Part shown: piece by piece, positions 34,007 to 45,961 of the stretch
How positions within the stretch are numbered: position 1 is the stretch's first letter
Layout: the number at the start of each line of letters is the position of its first letter
Source of the DNA: Cryptomeria japonica
Taxonomy: Eukaryota; Streptophyta; Pinopsida; Cupressales; Cupressaceae
Direction: 5' to 3'
Assembly: GCF_030272615.1 (NCBI RefSeq)
Contig: NC_081406.1
Location: forward strand, 116,467,783 to 116,531,782
DNA length: 64,000 nt
Translations under genes and position numbers: made by a program
The notes under the pieces: generated by a model
The model's database searches: none
What the model saw: the letters and a program-made list of their open reading frames with translations, nothing else
What the model was told of the DNA's origin: nothing

Positions 34007-34809
34007 TTGCACATTTCCCAATGTACTGAAAAATGACAAGAAGATATAGGTACAACAGCAATAGGCACGGATTTCAAGATGAGTCCCGACCGATGCAGAA
34101 AAACGGACAGGTGCCTGAAAGATGAGAGAAAACCCAAAAAGAATCTGAAAACCAAATTCAAATCCGTTGGCTCGAAAATCGAGGCACGAAAATCGAGGCA
34201 CCCAGAAAAATCGAGCAACTACCCAGATTAGGTTTCAAAAAACCCACCAAGAATCTACAAGAAAAATGTATTTTTCGATGGAAACTTGAAGGTAAACACC
34301 TTAATTGAAAAACTCAGAGGGTCGTGGAAGCCATGATATGCCCAGAAAATCTGCAGATAGAAGAAACTTGGCACAGGGAAGAAAAACAGGAGTCGTGCCA
34401 CCAGTAGAGATGTCCACACGAGGTTTTAGAACCCACAGTAACGAGACTGCAGGTCACGCACAGGGCCACGAACGCCGCCGAATAAAGGTCGCGACGAGTC
34501 TACAGGTCACGCACCAAGCCACGAACACCGTCGAACACAAGTCACGACGAATCTGCAGGTCGCGACGAGTCTGCAGGTACAAGGCGAGGAAACAAATCGC
34601 ATCACCTGCACCCCGTGTTGCTGGCAGATAGCACTATGGAATGATCACAGGTCGCCAAAAAACGCGACTATACAAACCCGCGAAGTAGTCACAGGAGCTA
34701 GGAAACTGAAAAACCCTAGATGGATTTTTAAAAATGACTGGAATAATTTCGAAAATTTCCACTAATTGGAAATTAGAATTAAAAAAATTTCGAAAAAATT
34801 TCTCCTATA

Positions 34810-34821
34810 GCTCTGATACCA
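34810..34821 (-). other. Primer-binding site of copia C
   Basis: The minus strand reads TGGTATCAGAGC, a perfect tRNA-Met complement, abutting the 5' LTR without a spacer. Confidence 0.9.
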
Positions 34822-35028
34822 TAAAACAGTGCGAGACACGCAATGGATTTCAAAGAATTGATTGAATAACAGAATGAGCAAGATGCTCATAAATAGTACA
34901 GGATTATTTACAAGAATAGCAAGTTTCTAATAAGAAACTGCTGATAAGATCGTAGAAGATCTTACTAAAAAAGAATATACACTATTGAGCATTAATACTA
35001 AAATTAACAATATTTTAATATTCTAATA
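34822..35028 (-). mobile_element. 5' LTR of copia C
   Basis: 207 bp with the same TA..TA termini as its partner. The flanking TTTCT repeat fixes the ends. Confidence 0.9.
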
Positions 35029-35033
35029 TTTCT

Positions 35034-36720
35034 TGCCCAAACTGCTTACTCCATTTGGTAGCATTGTGAGGATGGATGAGGTAAAAACCTCTCTCCCACA
35101 CAAGGACGCGAGGGTTTTGATGTCTCTCTCCCCGAGTGTTGACATTCTTGATGCCCTAAATATAAACCTTGGCAACTCCTCACATTGTTCTATTATTGAA
35201 TTGCTAAAAGGCTTAAATGTTTGCAATCTTTGTAGGAAGGAGAGGCATCCGAGAAGGATCTGCGCATTATTGTGGATCATAAGGTTAATAACACTAAAAA
35301 TTATTTCTCCCGCCCCCAGTGATATAGCTAGTGACAATTCTACCAATGTGACTACCCATAGTGAATCTCTGGGTCTCAATGTCGATCCTAAGCCTACCCA
35401 GATGGTTGGGTCTAAGATTCCCATTGAGTCAAAGGCTAATGTGAACCCTCATTGTGATTCCTCCTTTGAGCTCCCCTCTCATGGGGATGAACTTGGTGTC
35501 CACCCACCTCCCTCTGTGGTTTTGTAAGTTGAACTTGTCTTTTCCTCTATTATTGAGCCCATTGAAAATAGAGTTTCGTTGTGCAATGCCATTATTCCCT
35601 TCCCAAACATTCAAATTTTCAATCCCTTTAGCACCCTATCTGATTCCATTATTGATCCCATGATGGAGTCTTCCTTTGCTATTGAACATGTCCCCCCCAC
35701 CCTATGCTTCCTTAGTCTTCTAAATACCACCCTTGTTACTTCTACTTCCCAAGCCACATAGGGCAATAAGAATGCTCGGTAAATTGCTTTGGATAGAATT
35801 AAGAATAATATTGCTCATAATAGAATAAAAGAGATTAATAATGATGTTTGTGATGGTAAAGAGATTGTTTCAAATTATATTATTAAGGGCTTTAACAATA
35901 AAAAATGTGGTAATGGAATTCACACTGATCTTGGGAATAAGGCATCTCGTAACAATAAAGATGAAAACTCTTCTCTTGTTAAAAATATTTCTCTGAATTT
36001 GAGTCCAAAAAGCTCAATAATAGGGAAATGCTCGATATTAGTAAATTGACTAACACCACCCACCCCAGGATACAAAGACTATGCCATCCAAGTCAAAATT
36101 GATTACAAAATACAAATGAACACTACTATAAGTTCAATGACATTAATTATGTTGTGAACCCTAAAGAAAAGTTGGTGGGCATGCAATCTTATGATGCCCT
36201 AGACCCCTCTATTACTAAGGGGATGGTGGTAGTCAATCTTTTGATGCCCTAGATTCCTCTATTGCTAATACTAGTGGAAACACTAATAGGAGTCAACATG
36301 AAAGCTTGCCTAATCCTGAAGGCAATGAGACTCTTGACTTGAGTAATGTCAATAGAGATGAGGATGATTCCATATGTTCTGACTGCAAGGTCATGGATGT
36401 TTAGGGGTCTGATGATAACAAGGGAGATGAGGATGGAACTAATAGCACCAAGGATCTTGCAATAGGTAGTAGCATGTCTGCTAGTGAGGAAATAACTGAT
36501 AGTCAGACTCTTCCCAGGTCAAGTTCTTCCCAAGGCCCTAAAGCCTCAAAAAAGGGAATGTTATCCCTTCAAGAAAAGGCAAGCTTGCCTTCCCCAAAAA
36601 GAACAAGAGAAAAAAGACAAGTTTAATTATTGTTGAGCCTAAATCCAAAAGAGCTGAAACAGATGATCAACTTCCTAAATGCTATAGCAGCTTTAGGAAC
36701 ATCGTAGATGCTACACTAGC
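35034..36720 (+). pseudogene. LINE ORF1, 3' part
   Basis: Continues ORF1 after copia C: LPKLLTPFGSIVRMDEVKTSLPHKDARVL, then a CCHC zinc knuckle CNLCRKERHPRRIC (C-X2-C-X4-H-X4-C, intact), then a long Ser/Asn/Asp-rich tail with stops and frameshifts from 35,527. The order DUF4283-like part, zinc knuckle, low-complexity tail is normal for plant L1 ORF1p. Confidence 0.75.
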
Positions 36721-36722
36721 CA

Positions 36723-37286
36723 ATGATGACCATGCATCTTGAGTGCATTTTTTGTAATGTCAAGGGGTTGGAATCCCCCCACAAAAAACACATTGTAACG
36801 AGATTTGTCAACATGGAGAGGGCCAAAGATATTATTTTACTCCAAGAAGTTAAAGCCACTAACTTTGCACTTGAGACTAGTCTTAAATTTATTTGGAAAG
36901 ATTCTGCCCAATTTGTAACCAGTCATGAGGGAGGCAAGGGGAGGCAGCCCTTCTACTTTCTAAGAAATGGGCTCACCATGTTTCCAATTTTGGTATATCT
37001 CCATGCAACAGGGCTGTTTGGGTCATCATTGATAAAGGAGAGGGAAGGTTTGGAATTTGCTCCAACTATACTCCCAATGATTATAAAGAAGAAGAAGTTA
37101 ATGGCAATGGTTGTCTGGCTAACCTCAATCTATTTCACCCCGTTGAAGGCTAAAAGAAAGATAACTCTAATGTATGATTTACTTTGTGTAATGCTCAAAA
37201 AGGGGGGAAAAGAATCTATTGCAGATTAGACCGGTTCTATGCCAACAAGGACTTCTTCGGTTTTGAGCCAAATCAAAACAAATTGG
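36723..37286 (+). pseudogene. LINE ORF2, endonuclease N-terminal part
   Basis: From the ATG cluster at 36,723: CNVKGLESPHKKHIV and DIILLQEVKA, the first two catalytic blocks of the AP-like endonuclease, with the frame changing several times. Near 37,230 the frame reads RLDRFYANKDFFGFEPN, the usual end of this domain. Then LINE similarity stops. The reverse transcriptase is missing, which is the reverse of normal 5' truncation and suggests a later deletion or insertion at the break. Confidence 0.75.
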
Positions 37287-37289
37287 CAT

Positions 37290-38488
37290 AACAAATAACA
37301 ATGAAGACTTATTGGCATAATAAATAACAATGAAGACTTATCATACCTGAAGGTAATTCCTATTGGCTACATCCTATCGACTAAGGCATTAGCAAATACA
37401 TAGTTAGTGGCTGCGTCAGATCTGTCTGCCTTTGCAACAATTAATTATTATTAAATGCATTAATAGAGAGCAGCGGTCTCTATACCACAGGCAACAATCA
37501 AGACCAATTGCTACGATGTGTATATTTAACAAAGACAATTACATGAAGGGACAACGATTGTTATGTTAATCACATATTAGCATCGGTTATGAAAAGTATC
37601 CTGTGGCAGCAATTCACAAATAAAAATTGTATTTATCAAGGGACATTAACTTTTAGGGGGTTGTGTGGGTAGAAGAGACACAACTTTTCTATCGATGTGA
37701 GGACTATAAAATAGGTTTGGATGGGAAAAGTAAAAGGCATCGAAGGGATGGAGACTGATAAGATACAAGATATTAATACTCAGAAAGATTGATCAGATCA
37801 GATCAGATCAGAACTGTCAATAAGTTACAGGCAGTAACATCCTTGTTCTTGATGGTATGCATGGGATGTGCTTAATTTGTATGCTTAATATATGAAGTCT
37901 GATAGTGTTCCTATGCAGAATTTAGTAGTAATATTAATAATATTAATATAGACTGTAATATGTATGACAGTCATACTTAATTTCACATAAATTTATAATA
38001 CATAAGAAATTAGTATACTTATAGTCTAAATCATATTATTACTGTCACTACTTAAGAAGATGGGAATGAGATGTTCCAAAGAGGGGCAGTCTAAATCCAA
38101 GCAATAGGTTAAGTCCCAAGATAGGGTGGGGATCAGCGACCTGTAAGCCTTGAGGGTATAGACCCAAGAGAGGTAAGCACTTGGATCTGTAAACTTTGAG
38201 GGAACCTATTGTAGTTGGTCTCTAAGCGCTTTGGTAACATACATATCCTCCTTCCTTAAAGCTGAAGTAGTAACAAAGGTTGGTACTTGCATTAAGAGTC
38301 ATGGAAGACAAACTTAATTATCTAATATGGTTCATGAACAATTCACTTATTAATAATAAATTAATTGAAACATTGATAGCACAGATTTGATTCATGTTAA
38401 AACAGATTTGTCTCCTAGTTAATTTAGTTGAAGTCATGAGTCCATTGAAATAGATTAATTCTGTTAATCAGGTAGGAGATTTTACAAT
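37290..38488 (+). mobile_element. LARD-like LTR remnant
   Basis: The end (TTTGTCTCCTAGTTAATTTAGTTGAAGTCATGAGT..GGAGATTTTACA) and a middle block (CAGATCTGTCTGCCTTTGCA) are diverged versions of the LARD LTR end (TTTGTCTCCTAATCTATTTAGTTTAAGTCATAAGT..GGGGACATTACA) and of its CAGATCTGTCTG block, in the same order. The left end is not clear; a 31-bp tandem pair (ATAACAATGAAGACTTA.. twice) lies near 37,287-37,350. No primer-binding site follows, so it may be a solo LTR. Confidence 0.5.
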
Positions 38489-38529
38489 TTACTTCAATAA
38501 ACACTGCTTGTGTCAAAGTTTTTCATCTA

Positions 38530-38880
38530 TTAACTTTCTTTAAACAAGAGACATGAAAAAGTAAAAGTATATTTGTTTGTTAGAGGCAACTCTAGCTTGC
38601 ACACCAAACTACCAATCTTCAACAAAATTTAATAAGGACCATAAAATATTTGGGATAGAGCATGTTATCCTTCTTTTGTTGTTTTGAGACATTTTCTTAT
38701 ATGGTTGCAACCTCAACACAAAAAAAATAAATTAATCTTCCACTCTAAAGTTCTTTTCACTCTAATGTCAGTCATCTTGTTTTTTAATTTGGTTTGATGA
38801 CATGGCCAGATTTGCCTTGATACAAGAAAGTACTTGCTTTTGATGTTCAGTTTGAGTTTCCACCAAAATGAACTCTTTGT
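38530..38880 (-). pseudogene. Chromovirus integrase C-terminal relic
   Basis: The minus-strand translation, interrupted by stops, reads like the post-core integrase of chromoviruses: KANLAMSSNQIKKQ, VEDLFFLCVEVATI and a closing FHVSCLKK. A related piece of the same segment seems to recur at about 39,150-39,260. Old, non-functional debris. Confidence 0.55.
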
Positions 38881-39648
38881 GCCGAAGGTGAAGTCTCTAG
38901 AAAGAATAATATTTTCTCAAAACTTATTGATAGTTCCTTAAGCACCTTTTACATTTGATAAGAAAATACAATTTGTGGATAGTTGCCATCAAATTTGTAC
39001 ATATATCCATATTTGGAAAGAAGTGCCTAGAGCTTGCACTAGAATTTATAAGGTGCTGATCTTGAGTTAGATTTGAATCAATGAAAAATCAAGCACCTCA
39101 TTTTCCTTAGAAGATCCATTTGCTTACCAAGTCTTGTGATGGGAATCTCTTACCTCAAAATTCCTTTCACTCCAATGCTGGTCATCTTGTAGCTTCATTT
39201 GGTTTGGTGCCATGGAAAAATTCATGATGTGATCTTCCACTGTGCAAAGTCTTGGTGACAATGATGAAGTCTCAGAGAGTTCCCTTGTAGAATCCTATTT
39301 CTAAGCTAATAAATTTTCCCCACTTCTTGTTGAACGTTTCTTTACCAACTTTTGCATTAGATCTAGCTTGGAAGCTATTACTGAGAAAACATTCCTCTAA
39401 GAACTTGGTGTTTGATTAATTGCAAGTAACCTTAACATCTAGAGAAAAAGTTGTCTAAGGTGCAGGAAAAAGCTACAATTCTAAAAGTGGAAAAGCACAA
39501 AATTATGTAACATTAAAAACAATGTATCTACCATAGAAAGCAAGACTCATGCAAGCATGCATCTCTGTGAAAGTTTGTGTATGTATCAGAGAAAGAGGGA
39601 GAGTGCACACATGCATGTGTGTTAAAGTGTGTGTGTCTGTGTGTGTGT
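38881..39648. other. Debris and intron-like sequence; GT-rich at the end
   Basis: Apart from the second chromovirus-like fragment near 39,150-39,260, nothing is recognised. The last 110 bases are GA- and GT-rich (GTGTGTGTCTGTGTGTG) and are the left half of the microsatellite in which the giant element inserted. Confidence 0.5.
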
Positions 39649-40101
39649 GTCTGTGTTGTGACCATTTCACACATCGCCCCATTAAAATGGGGACCCCTTC
39701 TTTTTGCTCGTTTTGCCTGTTCTTCTCTCTGCTTTTTTAGGGTTTTGGGTTAGTGAGTCAGTCGTCTGGACTAAGGTTAAGCCTTAGGGTTTCCGTTTTG
39801 ATGATTTTAAGCTAGAGTCCAGTCCAATTTTGAATTGTAGAGCATCCTCGCATAGGTTGCAATTTTGAAATAAGGTGAATTCGTCGGAGGTCAAGTGAGT
39901 AGGTCTAGGTTCAGTCGGAATTTTGAATGCAAATCCAATTTTTGCCTAAGTGTTAATGATGGAATTTTGTCCGATTGATTGATTTTTGACCAAATTTCGG
40001 GAATTTTGATAATTGATCCCGGGCATTGGAAACAGCTTATTTTTGCCTTGTGAAGTGACTTAAGTCTTAAAATCATGATATTTTGGCCTGTGGAAGCAAG
40101 T

Positions 40102-41684
40102 TCGCTCCTGTCCCTCAGCCAGGCACCAGGGCGAAAATTATATTTTTATGTATCTTGATCATTAATTTGTTTCGTTTGTCTTGTGCAGGGTCGCTTGGAG
40201 ATGCAGAGGAACGTGAATTGAAGGTTTAGATGATTTTTGAGACTTAAAGATGGCAAATTTTGGAAGTTTTAGGACAAATCGCTCCTGTCCCTCAGCCAGG
40301 GACCAGGGCGAAATGCCTTGCCTAGACCATTTTGACCTCATTTTGATCAAGTTGAAGCGTCAAGGACATAATGAAAGGTGGAATCAACATGATGGAACGC
40401 CAAGACTTAGTCGTTTGCGAAGAAAAGTTGAACATTTGCTCTCAGGGACAAAAATCGCTCCTATCCCTCACTGAAGGACCGTAGCTTGTTTCTCAAAATT
40501 TCACTGTCCTTGCAGGATTAAGACGATTTTCGAATTGGAAGAGATAAAGGAGGGCATGTTTTGTCTATTGAAAATAAATTGAAGAAATTTGCAAACAAGG
40601 AAATGTGCCAGGAACAAAAATCGCTCCTGTCCCTCACTGAAGGACCGGAGCTTGAAATCCGAAATTGCCTTGTCCTTGAAAGATTTGAACAATTTCGCGA
40701 ATTGAGGAGATCAAAGGAGGTACATTTTATCAGTTGAATATAACTTGAAAGCGCAATCATAAGGAAAATTGGCCCTAGAAGCAAAATCGCTCCTGTCCCT
40801 CTGCCAGGGACCAGGGCGAAATTCAATGATAGCTCCCGTCCCTCTCCCAGGGACCAGAGCGATTTTCCTTATTAGACAAGTTTTGGGCAAAGATCAAGTG
40901 AGTGTTAAGTTTTAGGCAAGCAACGGAGGCGTAACGAATTCATTGAAGATAATTTGAATATTGCAAAACGCCAAATGAAGTCCATATTGTCCTAGGCGCT
41001 CCTGTCCCTCTCCAAGGGACCAGAGCAATTTCCTCCTAAGGCGAATTTTTCACAAGGTTGGAGCAAGTTTCATGTCAAAGATAAGTGAAAGGGAGCATGA
41101 CGAGTCCGTTGAAGATAATTTTAAGTATTGGCAAAGTACGAATGAGCCTATAAATGTAAGTTCGCTCCTGTCCTTCAGGCAAGGACCAGAGCGATTTCAA
41201 TAAGGACCATCATTTTCTTCCTAGATCACTTCAAAGCGAAGTTACACAAGATTGAATATGTCCTTGGAAGGATGATGGACAAGGAACCAAACGTCAAAAA
41301 GTGACTAAATTGAGCAAAGAAGCAAAATCGCTCCTGTCCTTCAGTCAAGGACCAGAGCGATATTCATTAAACTAGTCATTTCCTTCAAAAAACTTCGTCA
41401 AGGCAAGGCCACAAGGTTGAAAAACGTCATTTGAAAGGTGATTAACAAGGAGTTAACGTTAAAAGATGACAAATTTGAGCTAGAATTCAAAGTTCGCTCC
41501 AGTCCCTCACCAAGGGACCAGGGCGATAATGATCTTAAGATGCATTCATCTACAAAATTGAATGGATCAAGCTCAAGATTCCCAATGAAGATGCCAGTTT
41601 CAACGTAGAGGGAGTGGTTTTGAACATAAAAATCGAGACCAAAAAGCTAAGGCGCTCTTGTCCCTCTCCCAAAGACCAGAGCGA
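40102..41684 (+). repeat. Phased 166-bp array with hairpin motif, 5' LTR copy
   Basis: Eleven copies of a 33-bp imperfect palindrome, consensus TCGCTCCTGTCCCT-CNNCC-AGGGACCAGGGCGA, start at 40,102, 40,279, 40,455, 40,621, 40,787, 40,830, 40,996, 41,162, 41,328, 41,494 and 41,652. Intervals are 177, 176, 166, 166, 43, 166, 166, 166, 166 and 158. Spacer sequences show pairwise homology between neighbours (for example 40,486-40,620 with 40,652-40,786), so this is an old tandem array in which the hairpin is the best kept part. Confidence 0.9.
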
Positions 41685-42027
41685 TGTGGTTTGTATACCT
41701 TATACCTCCCATGTTTAGGCGCCAACATCATTTTCAAATTATATTAAATGCTAAATTCGATAAAAACCTTGAAATTTTTTAATTAAAATTGGCATTTAAT
41801 GGGTGCGCACAAAGCATTTAATAGTTAATTTTGCCTTTAAAAAATTGAAAATATTAAAATACGAAGGCATTAACTTAATTAATTATTATTTTAATTAAAT
41901 AAATTGGGGCGCTTGGGTTTTTATTTTCCATATTTTAACAAAGTCGGCCTTGACTTTTATTTAAATTTTGTTTTTAATTACCTTATTTCCAAAGGTCGGC
42001 CTAGAGGTGATTAAGGGGGTGAGCACC

Positions 42028-42034
42028 TATAAAG
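42028..42034 (+). promoter_or_regulatory. TATA box upstream of the LTR-encoded gene
   Basis: CACCTATAAAGGAGAGG, kept as CATATAAAGGAGAGG at 57,408 in the other LTR. It lies about 500 bp before the ATG and after the hairpin array, where a separate promoter for the LTR-encoded gene would be expected. Confidence 0.5.
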
Positions 42035-42309
42035 GAGAGGTGAGTTTTTTGCATTTTAATCATCATTTTATCATCTTTTCACATGCGATTTTGGAAGACA
42101 AGGAAAAGGTGCGAAGTTTCCATTCAAGGGAAGTGCGAATTTGGTTCAAGTGAAGCGAATTTGCCATCATCACATTGAAGACCCCAAGGTTGGCGAAGTT
42201 GATAAGGAAGACGCCTTTGCTAAAGGAAGACCACATTAATACTTCAAATTTCGATTTTTGCCTAGTCGAATTTCCTTATTTTGCTTTTTAGAATTAGCTC
42301 TCAAGTGAG

Positions 42310-42526
42310 GTATGGCGAAGTCTTCCCTTGGCTTGAATTTTGAATTTTGATCGTCATGGTCTTAATATTGAATCTTGAATTTTGAAATTTTGAATTTTAG
42401 TAAGCTCAATTGAATTTAGGAAATGATAACTCAAAGATTTATCATGAAGTTTCCTAAATTCAATCTTTAATCTAATCTATAGTTATACATTGCAAAATCT
42501 ATTACTTATTATGAAATGTTGTGTAG
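42310..42526 (+). other. Possible leader intron
   Basis: A donor-like GTGAG|GTATGG at 42,309/42,310 and acceptor-like TTGTGTAG|GTG ending at 42,526, nine bases before the ATG, enclose 217 nt of AT-rich sequence (repeats of TTGAATTTTGAA). The position matches the better supported intron of the solo LTR. Splice consensus is the only evidence. Confidence 0.35.
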
Positions 42527-42534
42527 GTGTTACA

Positions 42535-45500
42535 ATGGCGACCCCGAAGGCAGGAGCATCCACAAGTCGTCCAGCTCTCATGAAGGAAGATCAAAAGAAC
42601 GAAGAATTGGAGACCAAGATCGTGTCTAAGTGGAGCAACAATGGAGATACCAACTTGGGAAATTTCAGTACGAAGAAGTTTCGAGAGGTCCCTTACATTG
42701 GCAAGCTATCACCTATCGCCAGGAGGATAATCGAAAGTGGCATTATTAAGGCGGCCGGCTTCCCTCCAGCAGTCCAGTGTCATGAGTTGATGATTGAATG
42801 TGCTCGCCATTATGATCCACAGTCCAAAACGATCGTGTCCAAGGAGGGAAACACTTTAGCTTATCTTTCAGAGGAAGCTATAAGTGAGGCTTTCCATCTT
42901 CCAAAGCACAGAGAGATGATCTACAAAAGCAAAGAAGGAGCCAAATCCATGTACGAAGATGATCCAGACGCTTGACTAAGCATCATCAAAAAGAATTGGT
43001 TACTCAAGAGTCGTCCTCGCCTGAGCAAGGTTCCGAACACACCACATAGGATCGACTTCCAGGAGGAGTATAGAGATTTGATTACAATGCTCAACCGAGT
43101 CACAGGAGCCCCTCAAGCCTTTTATTTCGAGAAGTGGGTGTTCTATTTCATCCAAGTGATAGTTCAGGGAAAGGGAACAATTCATTGGGCTAGGATAATT
43201 AGCCATTGCCTGGACGTACAGTTAAGGAGATTGAAGGCTACCAAGTCTTTCCACATGAGTTCGTACATCATATATGCCTTGATCAGGAGCTTTGAGTACG
43301 CAGGACTACCTCACAGAGGAGTGATTGGAAGAGGACCCGGCGAGGTCAGAGTTTGTGATTCCTATGTTCACTTGCATCATCCGCCAGGAAGTGACTACAA
43401 CTTAGTCAATGATACTTTCACGATGAACATCACCAGGACGTTGCAAGGCGGGATTCACAATCGATTATCTCAGGATGCACAAGAGCTAGTAAAGAGGTAC
43501 GGTGCTTGGTTTATCCAGTTTCCGAAGTTTACATATATTAGAGTCCATAGATGTCCTTCACCTCCATACATGTTGCCGAGATATCCGACAGACAAAATTG
43601 TGTTACTTGAGGTAACTAGACAATTGGCAGCTTATGCGAAGGCATTCAGACATAGACATGGAAATGGAGTCGCTGTGCCTATCATATTAGGCAATTCAGT
43701 TGAGGTATGTCCTAATGTTCTACCCATGGATGATGCAGAGAAGGAGTTAGCTTCATATTCATTTTCATTCTTTGCCTTGAGAGAGAGCTTTGATCCTTAT
43801 GGGTATATAGAGGAGACAGTCGGTAGGAAATATAAGCATGAATTTCAGATAGAAGACTTTGTAATGAATCTCTTAGATGATCTTGAAGTGAAAAGAAAGA
43901 TGCATTCTAGATTGCCTTTGGATTTCATCAGGAATTGCAAGATTTACAGAGTGGCCGACCAAGCTCAGGACAGTGGTAGATATCTACAATCATCCTATGA
44001 TCGAGAAAGCAAATCAGTGAGGCTAGATTGGAATGAACCCGATGTTGTGGATCTAGATACTTTGATGGCTCCAATCTTGTCTTGTACTCGCAAATGGGTT
44101 GATGTGCAGCATCAGAAGTTGAGAGAACAGGGCATAGCTATGACTTTCACCTTGGAGGAAAGACCAGCTGAAGGAGGGGCAAGTGTAAGTGAGAGTAATC
44201 CTAATCCCAGAAACACAAGCGAAGGCAACCTTCGAAGCGTAAGTGAAGGCAATCCCCATCCTAGAGGCTCAAAGAGGAAAGAGAGACCTGAGAAAAGAGA
44301 ATCTTCAAAGAAGAAGCAAGAGGCTAACCGAGATCGTTCATCCGGCACATCTTCTCGACAAGAGAAGAGGACACTTGAAGTAGAAGAGTCTATGGAATCA
44401 ATGGTACAGAACGATAAACAGGAAGAAGGACATGCACATCAAAGGTCACCAAGTGGATCTCTCCAAGATAATGAGCTACATGAAGACAAGAACAATGACG
44501 AGGTAACATCTCCTCTCAGAGAAGAAGAAACATTGCATAAGGAGATACAGGTTAGAGAAACAAGATCTGCCATTCCAGATTGGTTGAAGGAGAGACTAAC
44601 AAGGGTGATTGTGATCGAAGACGAGGATAATGTGATTGATTTAGAAAGCCTTGTTAGAAATTCTCAGGAAGTAACAGAAAAGAGGAAGGCTACTAAGATG
44701 TCCAAGATGATCAGAGATGAGACAGGATCCAGGAAATTGCAGATTGCTACACCGGCAGTGGATAAGTATGAAGGCGAAATCCTCGCAGAGGAATATGATG
44801 TAGAGACATTTGAGCTTGGTCCACCCACAGCCGAACAGACACTGGATGAGGCCACCGATTCATTTGAGGCATTGAAAGACAAGCTTAGGGAAGAAATGGA
44901 GAAAAATAGGAAGCTTGAGAGAGAGGTCGGTGCCTGGAGAACATACTTCAGCCATCTTAATCAGCCTTTGGGACGTCAGGATCCAGCAAGATCTCCTGTA
45001 CAGGCACTTCCCCTTCAATCAATTGGTGAGACAGAGAGATTCAAGAGTTTGGTCCAGCTTATGAGCTCTTGGATTGACAAATCCCATACAGTTGCTATTG
45101 AATTTGCAACAAGGATGATGCAGACCATTCACCGAGCCATCCAGGTTCTTGAGATCATCCACAACTTGATGATAACAGTAGCTGCCTTTGCTCATACTAA
45201 AGATGTTATCATTCCTGTCCTGCAAGTAATCAGACAAACATCAAGGAAGGTCCTAGCTCAAGAAAAGATAATGGATGGAGGACCTCATAGTTTACTTCAG
45301 TGGTCAACTTTACTCCAGATGAAGGAAGTTCTCTTCGAGGACATCAGTACTAGATGCAATCATGTTGAGGAGATTATCCACCCGATCTAGGACAGACTAT
45401 TTGAGGTATTACATACTATTCTTGGCAGGAGGATCGAAGTTGAGACAGATGTGGATTTGCAGGAATTGGAAGAAAGGGTCAAGGTCATCTTTTGCAAAGA

Positions 45501-45759
45501 TGCAAATGTTATTTCAGATGAGCAACGAGACCAGATGTTTGCTATCATGCTCCTGATTGAGAAGACCAAAGAACTTGAACCTGAATGGGATGCTACTCTT
45601 CTCAAGGCATTTGATCAGGTCATCCACTTAGAAGAACGAATGAGGAATCTTTTCGAGATTCCAATTGCTGAGATCGAAGGAATCGTCTCCAGATTCATTG
45701 CATATGCTAAAAAGGAGCATTGGAAAGGGAATAAGATTCTAGATGAGAGGTTGTTATAG
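42535..45759 (+). pseudogene. LTR-encoded protein (5' LTR copy), two stops
   Basis: About 1,074 codons from ATG 42,535 (MATPKAGAST). N-terminal part of some 450 residues with GFPPAVQCHELM, ARHYDPQS, FYFEKW.FYF, GPGEVRVCDSY, RYGAWFIQFP and LPRYPTD; a basic linker (KRKERPEKRESSKKK) like a nuclear localisation signal; an acidic Glu/Asp/Ser-rich part; IATPAVDK; then a long helical, coiled-coil-like C-terminal region. Stops are TGA at 42,973 (TGC in the other LTR) and TAG at 45,388 (CAG in the other). Not gag, pol or env; no signal peptide or membrane helix. I do not recognise the family beyond its relative in the solo LTR. It lies in U3 and could be made from the genomic RNA 3' end or from its own promoter. 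Confidence 0.85.
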
Positions 45760-45953
45760 ATGACATGGCACCTTAATTGTCATTGGTCTATGTCTCCTAG
45801 ATTTTTGTGCCGAATTTAATATTTGGCTATGCATTTAATATTGTTCAGTAAAAAGGGGGCTATTTGTAATAAACCCTAATTAGGGTTTAGGTGTCATAAT
45901 CTTGGCCATTGATCTTCTTTTTGATCTGGACCGTTCATTGTAATTGAGGATGT

Positions 45954-45961
45954 TATTTATA
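45954..45961 (+). promoter_or_regulatory. Probable promoter of the 5' LTR (U3/R border)
   Basis: GTTATTTATACCCTCATTTC, followed 155 bp later by AATAAA. The same layout in the solo LTR (TATTTAA, then TCCCTCATTTTGTAA) supports a shared element promoter here. Genomic RNA would start near 45,990. Confidence 0.5.

Larger units (their letters stand above)
29740..35028 (-). mobile_element. Copia element C, inserted in LINE ORF1
   Basis: A 5,289-bp minus-strand element with two 207-bp LTRs, primer-binding site, polypurine tract and all copia domains in order. Target duplication TTTCT is at 29,735-29,739 and 35,029-35,033; removing the element restores the LINE reading WAF-LPKLLTPFG. I counted four differences between the LTRs. 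Coding parts are nearly collinear with a full gag-pol but carry several TAG stops and one small duplication. Short LTRs and the RT sequence fit an Ale/Retrofit-like lineage, not proven. Confidence 0.92.

Noticed and set aside
39549-39740. Cys/Val-rich ORF across the left border of the giant element
   Set aside because: It spans a GT microsatellite and the LTR junction, so it cannot be an old gene.
40102-41684. CRISPR-like array
   Set aside because: Repeats are palindromic with regular spacing, but the 133-bp spacers are related to each other and the setting is a plant LTR.
42535-45759. LTR ORF as an envelope gene or MMTV sag homologue
   Set aside because: No signal peptide, membrane helix or Cys pattern; only the position in U3 resembles sag.
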